NCBI GenBank assembly: GCA_002394605.1
Contig: DGUI01000032.1
Span: forward strand, 1 to 6,657
Length of the DNA: 6,657 nucleotides
Source: Mageeibacillus sp. UBA4314
GTDB lineage: Bacteria > Bacillota > Clostridia > Saccharofermentanales > Saccharofermentanaceae
Direction of reading: 5' to 3'
A program made the position numbers and the translations under genes. Shown here piece by piece: positions 1-4,255 of this stretch; within the stretch, counting starts at the first letter, position 1; every line of letters begins with the position of its first letter. The notes under the pieces were generated by a model. That model saw only the letters and a program-made list of their open reading frames with translations. It was not told the DNA's origin and searched no databases.

Positions 1-297
1 GACCTCAAGGTCAAGAGCTGTGATGTCGAGGCAGTGTCTCCCAGACAGAAGAAGTATTTCGAAGTCGGTTCATGTTCCAACCTGGGCGATGCTCAGGCTC
101 GCCGCCTTGGAATAAGAGTCAAGGGTGAGAACGGCAATTACCTTGCACATACGCTGAACAACACTTGCGTTGCACCGCCGAGAATGCTCATCGCCTTCCT
201 TGAGAACAATCTTAATGAAGACGGAAGCGTCAGGATCCCCGAGCCTTTGAGGATGTACATGGGCGGAAAATCAGTTATTGAGGTGCCTTCCAAGTAA
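1..297 (+). CDS. serS: Seryl-tRNA synthetase, C-terminal fragment (5' end outside window)
   Basis: This is the C-terminal 98 residues of a class II seryl-tRNA synthetase, which charges tRNA(Ser) (and tRNA(Sec)) with serine in the cytoplasm. The frame is open from base 1 and ends in TAA at 295-297, so the gene is cut by the window edge; the GTG at 34 is an internal Val codon, not a start. The recognisable family blocks are the conserved stretch EVGSCSN followed by QARRLGIR (end of motif 2 region), then HTLNNT and a motif 3 segment with the ATP-contacting Arg followed by LIAFLENN, then EDGSVRIPEPLRMYMGG, a typical SerRS ending. Motif 3 reads APPR rather than the commoner A(V/L)GR; the Arg is kept. 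A stem-loop terminator follows 18 bases after the stop. The identification is secure; only about a quarter of the protein is present. Confidence 0.95.
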   Translation, partial: DLKVKSCDVEAVSPRQKKYFEVGSCSNLGDAQARRLGIRVKGENGNYLAHTLNNTCVAPPRMLIAFLENNLNEDGSVRIPEPLRMYMGGKSVIEVPSK

Positions 298-314
298 CAT
301 TCAAAACAACAGAT

Positions 315-355
315 AACAATAACGGCCGATCCTTATGATCGGCCGTTTTATTGTT
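315..355. terminator. Bidirectional intrinsic terminator between convergent serS and rpmB
   Basis: An 11-bp perfect stem (321-331 with 337-347, GC core CGGCCG) closes a 5-base loop at 332-336. It is extended by a further 6 bp (315-320 with 350-355) after a 2-base bulge. On the + strand the stem runs into TTTTATTGTT, giving a good terminator for serS. On the - strand it runs into TTATTGTT, giving a weaker U-tract, but it lies about 22 bases after the rpmB stop, as expected for rpmB. The convergent gene arrangement fits one hairpin serving both transcripts. Confidence 0.88.
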
Positions 356-376
356 AAACTCAAAAATCACTTGAGA

Positions 377-574
377 TTACGCTCTTGTAACCTTACCGGA
401 ACGCAGACAGCGTGTGCAAACATGCATTGTCTTAGGGGTGCCGTCAACAACAACCTTAACCTTCTGGACATTTGCCTTCTGCTGAGTAAGTGCACGACGA
501 GAAATCTGTGAACGAGTGATCCTGATCTTCCTGCCGAAGAACATATCCTTCTGGCAAATTTCACACTTAGCCAT
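377..574 (-). CDS. rpmB: 50S ribosomal protein L28, zinc-ribbon (four-Cys) form
   Basis: This 65-residue protein is the large-subunit ribosomal protein bL28. It is short, very basic, and starts MAKCEICQK, the usual L28 start. Two CxxC pairs (C4/C7 and C53/C56) mark the zinc-binding 'C+' paralog type. The central SRRALTQQKANVQKV segment and the closing VCTRCLRSGKV are family hallmarks, and the length is normal for Firmicutes. The ATG at 572-574 is preceded by a perfect AGGAGGT at 587-581 with a 6-base spacer, so the start is certain. A dedicated promoter lies 37-65 bases upstream and the shared hairpin at 315-355 follows, so rpmB looks monocistronic, although read-through from the upstream operon cannot be excluded because no terminator is seen between them. 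In L28 families with C+ and C- paralogs, the zinc-free copy is often Zur-regulated; no Zur site is visible here. Confidence 0.97.
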   Translation of the reverse strand: MAKCEICQKDMFFGRKIRITRSQISRRALTQQKANVQKVKVVVDGTPKTMHVCTRCLRSGKVTRA

Positions 575-580
575 GGTAAC

Positions 581-587
581 ACCTCCT
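581..587 (-). promoter_or_regulatory. Strong ribosome binding site of rpmB
   Basis: The - strand reads AGGAGGT followed by a 6-base spacer and ATG at 574. It is a near-perfect anti-Shine-Dalgarno match, the strongest in the window, as expected for a highly expressed ribosomal protein. Confidence 0.9.
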
Positions 588-610
588 ATTAGTCTTTAAA
601 ACGCTCAAAA

Positions 611-639
611 ATAATACCATACGAACCGGGATGATGCAA
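611..639 (-). promoter_or_regulatory. Sigma-A-type promoter of rpmB
   Basis: Read on the - strand, TTGCAT (639-634) is separated by exactly 17 bases from TATTAT (616-611). The -10 is immediately preceded by TGG, giving an extended -10 (TGn). The predicted transcription start is near 604, which leaves a leader of about 30 bases carrying the AGGAGGT ribosome binding site. The promoter lies wholly within the 72-bp gap between the SH3/NlpC-like gene and rpmB. Confidence 0.8.
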
Positions 640-646
640 CACCTTT

Positions 647-1918
647 TTAATCAGACTGGAAAAATCTTCTTACGGTGATGATCCTTTCGTAGAAACTGTT
701 GCCGGAAGAAAACTGTCTCAGCCTGACCGTGGTCTTGGCTGGCGATATCATGAAAAAGGTTCCTGTATCAGTACAGATCGCCATTTCCTTTATCTCCGTG
801 CTTGAGGCAGGATCATCAGCGCCCCGCAGGAAAACAAAGTCTCCCGGGTGGATATCATCTATTACGAGATTATTATTGACCGCATCTCTGTGGAGCTCGA
901 TCTCATTGCCAAGGCGTGACTGCTCGATCATGGATCTGGGGAGCTCGATCCCGTTGACTGAAGAACACACATATGCGATGCCGTTTACCGATGCGCCCTG
1001 CATGGTGAGGCCGTCATCAAGATACATGGAATTCACGAATGTAAGCACTGAAGATACAAAATAACGGCTCGATACGATATCAGTCTTAGCTCTCGTGCCT
1101 ATCTCGATTACGCCGGAAGATCCCACCCATCCGGTATCTCCGCCGGGAAGTGTTACCTGATACACGCCGTCCCTTTTGACATTGCCGTAAAGAGCCGTGT
1201 TCATCATCGCTTTCGTGATGAGGGTGCCGTTGCTGGCATGCGTCATGATGTTCTTGTAGGGACTCGATATGATGAGCTTGTACTGGTACAGATCTGGCTC
1301 TGCCGAATCCATCTCCGATATGAACGTGCCGTCCTTGATATATCCCGTTATCTTGTCCTGTGTCTCGATCTGGACAAAGCCGTCCGTGACCTGTTCACTC
1401 TTAAGGGTAATGACCTCGTTATAGAGCACCTGTGTGATCCTGTCAGATGTTACTGACGGGGACGCATAAACACTGACTTCAGGCAAGTTGATGACCCTGT
1501 AGGATGGATCGGTATATACATAATTGACCTGTTTCTGGACAAAAAGCTCGATATTCGTGCCTGCAAAGAGCTTGGGAAGGACCCTTGGCAGGATATAGAA
1601 AACTCCCGCGAGCATCAGTATGATAACTCCGATGGCGATCCCTAATCCAAGGAAAACATTGCGCTTTGAAGTCCTCAGTGTTGCCTTCTTGTCGTTCATG
1701 CCCCAGACGTGCATATCCTCAGCATGACCATATCCATCAGTATCGGTAAAGCTCTCAGTCAAGCCGTTGGAACCGAGATTCACAGGCGATTCGACATGCC
1801 TGATCTGTCTGTCCGGCGTGTTGCCCGCGATCGGAGACTCCTTGTCCCCTCCCGTAAAGCGCTCGAAAACCGATCTGCGCTGACCTGCCTTGCTGCTCTT
1901 ATTTCCGCTCTTCTTCAT
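647..1918 (-). CDS. Membrane-anchored bacterial-SH3 / degenerate NlpC-P60-like protein
   Basis: A 423-residue predicted envelope protein of unknown function. Residues 1-86 are hydrophilic and probably cytoplasmic. Residues ~88-110 form one hydrophobic helix preceded by RTSKRN, so the C-terminal part should lie outside the cell (positive-inside rule). Two SH3-like beta-rich segments follow, about 135-200 (with LPEVSVYASPS and a closing GYIKDGTFI) and about 211-273 (closing TGWVGSSGVIEI). Residues ~283-402 resemble NlpC/P60: a helix, then VNGIAYV, NGIELPR (322-328), EQSRLG, PGDFVFL (358-364) and a final beta segment. However, the DCSG site reads SVNG (310-313), so the catalytic Cys is replaced by Val (or Ser if gapped), and the HVGI site reads EMAI with E378 at the His position. 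It is therefore probably a non-catalytic binding or scaffold protein. The ATG start follows AGAGGA (1935-1930) at an 11-base spacing that overlaps the acpS stop, suggesting coupled translation. The domain call by eye is moderately sure; the TM and SH3 calls are firmer. Confidence 0.72.
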   Translation of the reverse strand: MKKSGNKSSKAGQRRSVFERFTGGDKESPIAGNTPDRQIRHVESPVNLGSNGLTESFTDTDGYGHAEDMHVWGMNDKKATLRTSKRNVFLGLGIAIGVIILMLAGVFYILPRVLPKLFAGTNIELFVQKQVNYVYTDPSYRVINLPEVSVYASPSVTSDRITQVLYNEVITLKSEQVTDGFVQIETQDKITGYIKDGTFISEMDSAEPDLYQYKLIISSPYKNIMTHASNGTLITKAMMNTALYGNVKRDGVYQVTLPGGDTGWVGSSGVIEIGTRAKTDIVSSRYFVSSVLTFVNSMYLDDGLTMQGASVNGIAYVCSSVNGIELPRSMIEQSRLGNEIELHRDAVNNNLVIDDIHPGDFVFLRGADDPASSTEIKEMAICTDTGTFFMISPAKTTVRLRQFSSGNSFYERIITVRRFFQSD

Positions 1919-1925
1919 CCGGGCA

Positions 1926-2318
1926 TCATTCCTCTATCAACATGCTGCAGAATGCAACTGCATACCCGCCGTCATGACTGAGACTTAAGGACATATCACA
2001 TACGCCGAGCTTCCTTGCAAGTTTATCCGCTTCCCCGTGCAATACCAGATGAGGCGCGCCATTATCATCTCTTTGGACCTCGATATCCGTCATTACTATC
2101 CCTTTGGTCATGACGCCCGTTCCGAGGGCTTTGGACGCAGCCTCCTTGGCTGCAAACCTCGCACCGTAACTCTCGGTGCGCCTGCTGCCCTTAAGCCCGT
2201 TGCAGTATTCCTGCTCACCGCTCGTAAAGACACGGTTTACGAATGCGTCACCCTGTTTTACTATGGCTTTGTCTATCCTCGAGAGTTCGACGATATCAGT
2301 TCCGCTCAGGATCCTCAT
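1926..2318 (-). CDS. acpS: Holo-[acyl-carrier-protein] synthase
   Basis: A 130-residue AcpS-type 4'-phosphopantetheinyl transferase. It moves 4'-phosphopantetheine from CoA to the conserved Ser of apo-ACP and so activates fatty acid synthesis in the cytoplasm. The family signatures are all present: SGTDIVEL at 5-12 with the Mg-binding Asp8, RFAAKEAASKALGTG at 54-68 with the Mg-binding Glu59, and the C-terminal SLSH at 112-115. The length is normal (about 120-130). The ATG at 2318 shares an ATGA with the stop of the preceding DnaC-like gene, and AAGGAG (2334-2329) lies 10 bases upstream, so the start is well supported and translation is probably coupled. The next gene follows after 7 bases. 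It is intact and ordinary, and the assignment is secure. Confidence 0.96.
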   Translation of the reverse strand: MRILSGTDIVELSRIDKAIVKQGDAFVNRVFTSGEQEYCNGLKGSRRTESYGARFAAKEAASKALGTGVMTKGIVMTDIEVQRDDNGAPHLVLHGEADKLARKLGVCDMSLSLSHDGGYAVAFCSMLIEE

Positions 2319-3193
2319 AAGACCTTTGCTCCTTTGAGCTTGCCTGAGATCCTGACATCACTCTCAGCGATCAGTGACGTTACCTGGAATGAAGTGACTA
2401 TGACCGTCGGCTTTAATGTCGCGATCCTCGATTCCAGAACGGAATTAAGCCTTGTCCCGATCATTCCCGTCATCGACATATTTGCGATATAATCATCGAC
2501 CAGAAGGATGTCGTAGTTCTTAAGGTCTTCAAGATCATCCTCATATATATTGGCAAGATCATCCAGCTTCAGGTAATATGCGCTGTATCCCAGGTTGATC
2601 GCCAGTTTTGCAGTATATACGGCCAGGAATGTCTTCCCCGTCTGTATCCCGTCACTTAAGATGCTAAGTGAACTGCCGCTCCTCTTATCTGTTCCTATGA
2701 CGATAGATATGAGTTTTTTGCGGAGGTCTTTCCTGTGTTCCCCGTTGCCGAAATAATCGTCTTTGTAATTCTCGAGCTTCATCATGCTGAAGTCCTTAAG
2801 ACCGGAGAGCCTGTAGCACTCTTCAACATCAGACTGTCTGCATTTGCAGACCTGCTTATGTCCGCCCTTATTCGTAAAGAAACCGGTATCATTGCATTTA
2901 TCGCAGATCACTTTCTCACTGTCAAAATCAGGAGATATGTCGTTGCGTGCAAGAAAACGGTTCCTCTTATCCACCAGCTGCCTCTCGAGGTTCTTGCTGT
3001 GAGCCATCTCAACAACATTATTGTCGATTATGGCGATAAGCCCCGTAGTCCTTGCGGAAACTATCGCATTGTCGATCTCCTCAAGATCAGGATACTTGTC
3101 GTATACTGCTCTGACATTCCTGTCCCTTATCATTTCGCGTGTGATCATGACATCGGAATTAGAGGAATAAATCAAGTCTCTGATACTAATCAT
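2315..3193 (-). CDS. DnaC/DnaI-like helicase-loader ATPase with divergent ATPase motifs
   Basis: A predicted AAA+ ATPase of the DnaC/DnaI type, which loads the replicative helicase at origins or restart sites; 292 residues from the start chosen here. The N-terminal ~90 residues are helical, followed by a zinc knuckle (C97, C100, C116, C118; CDKC...CKC). The ATPase core has a P-loop DGIQTGKT at 181-188 and Walker B ILLVDD at 229-234. Compared with the usual G-x-x-G-x-GKT, both P-loop glycines are replaced (Asp, Gln). The sensor-1 Asn of TSN is Phe (TSF, 267-269), and the closing R-I-x-S-R-L reads RISGKL with Lys285 in place of Arg. The protein also stops soon after this point, short of the usual final strand and helix. 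I chose ATG 3193: GGAGG at 3203-3199 precedes it by 5 bases, whereas the in-frame GTG at 3223 has no site and would lengthen the overlap with the DnaD gene from 8 to 38 bases. Pairing with a DnaD-type partner supports a primosome role; activity is uncertain. Confidence 0.85.
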   Translation of the reverse strand: MISIRDLIYSSNSDVMITREMIRDRNVRAVYDKYPDLEEIDNAIVSARTTGLIAIIDNNVVEMAHSKNLERQLVDKRNRFLARNDISPDFDSEKVICDKCNDTGFFTNKGGHKQVCKCRQSDVEECYRLSGLKDFSMMKLENYKDDYFGNGEHRKDLRKKLISIVIGTDKRSGSSLSILSDGIQTGKTFLAVYTAKLAINLGYSAYYLKLDDLANIYEDDLEDLKNYDILLVDDYIANMSMTGMIGTRLNSVLESRIATLKPTVIVTSFQVTSLIAESDVRISGKLKGAKVL

Positions 3194-4247
3194 CTTCTCC
3201 TCCGAACATCTCAAAGATGTCACTTATGTCAACGTTGTCATCATCCCCGGAAGTTCCGAATGCCGGCTTGTCTTCCTCCGGAGTGGTCGTCTTGGGCTTT
3301 GTATCTTCATCATCAGATGATACGATCCCGGCCTCTGCACCGGTAACTGCGCCAGAATAACGCGCCTTGCGCTTAACTGATTTGCGTTTGTTCTCTTTGT
3401 GCGTCTCTTCTTCGAACTTCCTGGCTTCTTCGACTGTCGTTATGCCTGAAGAAGTCCATTTGACGAGCTTATCCTCAACATGCTTCATCTGGATGTCGCC
3501 GCGGTATTCATTGCATCTGTAGGCATAATCGATAAGATCCTGCGAACAGTGAAGTGTCACTACCCACTTCTCAATTCTCTCCAGATCGAGCTCGTTTATC
3601 CTTCTGTGCATAAGGCTGCCCATGTGCTTTGCAACACTCTGTATGTCCTTCTCAGTCTTCTTGTACTCAGACAGGACTGCTGAAGTTACTATCCCCTTCT
3701 CGTACCACTTGCGGGCCAGGTTCTTCATGTCTCCTATCTTCCTGACGATCCCCCTGTCCAGGCCTTCCTGGAAGAAATTGTAGACGACAGTCTGTTCAAA
3801 CTTGTACTCGAACAGGCACTTGTCGATAAGGGAGTAGAAAGAATATGCCATCTTCCCCTGGAAGAAAGTGTTCTGGATACTCTCAGCCAAAGTATTACGC
3901 TGGAGCATCTCCTCATCGTTAAGCTCGCCTGACTGTCCCTTAGCATTGTTGAACCTGATATAATCTTCAACTTCCCTGGCGATGATATCAGTCATGTGAT
4001 AACTGTTGCCGCTGTTTACCAGGAGATCATTCTGCACAAGTTCAGCAAGGGCTTCATCGATCTCTTTCCTCGACCGTAAAGCGGCATCATAAATATTCTT
4101 CCGGTCAAAACTCTTGTCCTGATAGAAAGAGTTGATCCAAAGATAAACATAAATCGCAGATGCAGAAAGGCTCCCGGCATATCTGATAACAAATATGTCC
4201 GGGAGCGATGTCTGCGATACTATAAATCTGTGCTCGCCAGTCTGCAC
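3186..4247 (-). CDS. DnaD-family primosome protein with two tandem DnaD-type domains
   Basis: A 353-residue protein of the DnaB/DnaD family (Firmicutes replication initiation and primosome assembly). Residues ~1-100 look like the N-terminal winged-helix dimerisation domain: VYLWINSFYQ, then a helix-turn-helix region ending DLLVNSGNSYHMTD. Two helical DnaD-type repeats follow, ~115-195 (ending MKNLARKWYEKGI) and ~213-282 (with SQDLIDYAYRC, then VEDKLVKW and GITTVEEARKF). Both keep the Trp of the YxxxIxxxW motif (W181, W264), but the Tyr position is Asp173 or His256. A basic stretch (284-296) and a long acidic, low-complexity tail (about 311-353) ending DISDIFEMFGGEDD close the protein. The start is GTG at 4247, the only start codon between an upstream in-frame stop and the conserved N-terminus; the nearest GAGG is 13 bases away, so initiation is probably weak or coupled to por, which ends 8 bases upstream. 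The 3' end overlaps the DnaC-like gene by 8 bases. Family call firm; exact role inferred. Confidence 0.87.
   Translation of the reverse strand: MQTGEHRFIVSQTSLPDIFVIRYAGSLSASAIYVYLWINSFYQDKSFDRKNIYDAALRSRKEIDEALAELVQNDLLVNSGNSYHMTDIIAREVEDYIRFNNAKGQSGELNDEEMLQRNTLAESIQNTFFQGKMAYSFYSLIDKCLFEYKFEQTVVYNFFQEGLDRGIVRKIGDMKNLARKWYEKGIVTSAVLSEYKKTEKDIQSVAKHMGSLMHRRINELDLERIEKWVVTLHCSQDLIDYAYRCNEYRGDIQMKHVEDKLVKWTSSGITTVEEARKFEEETHKENKRKSVKRKARYSGAVTGAEAGIVSSDDEDTKPKTTTPEEDKPAFGTSGDDDNVDISDIFEMFGGEDD
3197..3203 (-). promoter_or_regulatory. Ribosome binding site that sets the DnaC-like start
   Basis: The - strand reads GGAGGAG, then AAG and ATG (3193). The core GGAGG is 5 bases from the start. The site lies inside the last codons of the DnaD-family gene (Gly-Gly-Glu), so the ribosome finishing DnaD would pass over it. 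This supports the 292-residue form and coupled synthesis of the two partners. Confidence 0.75.
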
Positions 4248-4255
4248 TTTACAGT

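Noticed and set aside
367..582. 71-residue - strand frame overlapping rpmB
   Set aside because: It is a shifted frame of rpmB; the L28 frame has the perfect ribosome binding site and family sequence.
575..646. Riboswitch or L28 autoregulatory leader upstream of rpmB
   Set aside because: The predicted leader is only about 30 bases long and has no stable hairpin; only a promoter and ribosome binding site can be supported.
699..1064. 121-residue + strand open frame opposite the SH3/NlpC-like gene
   Set aside because: It lies wholly antisense to a gene with clear domains and a ribosome binding site, and its product shows no recognisable motif.
2037..2492. 151-residue + strand open frame across the acpS/dnaC-like junction
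   Set aside because: It is antisense to two well-supported genes, and its product resembles no family.
3194..3223. GTG at 3223 as the start of the DnaC-like protein (302 residues)
   Set aside because: There is no Shine-Dalgarno upstream, it would overlap dnaD by 38 bases, and the ATG at 3193 has GGAGG at 5-base spacing.
2735..3346. 203-residue + strand open frame opposite the dnaC-like and dnaD genes
   Set aside because: Its hydrophobic runs come from the reverse complement of coding sequence; the sense-strand genes have family motifs and coherent overlaps.
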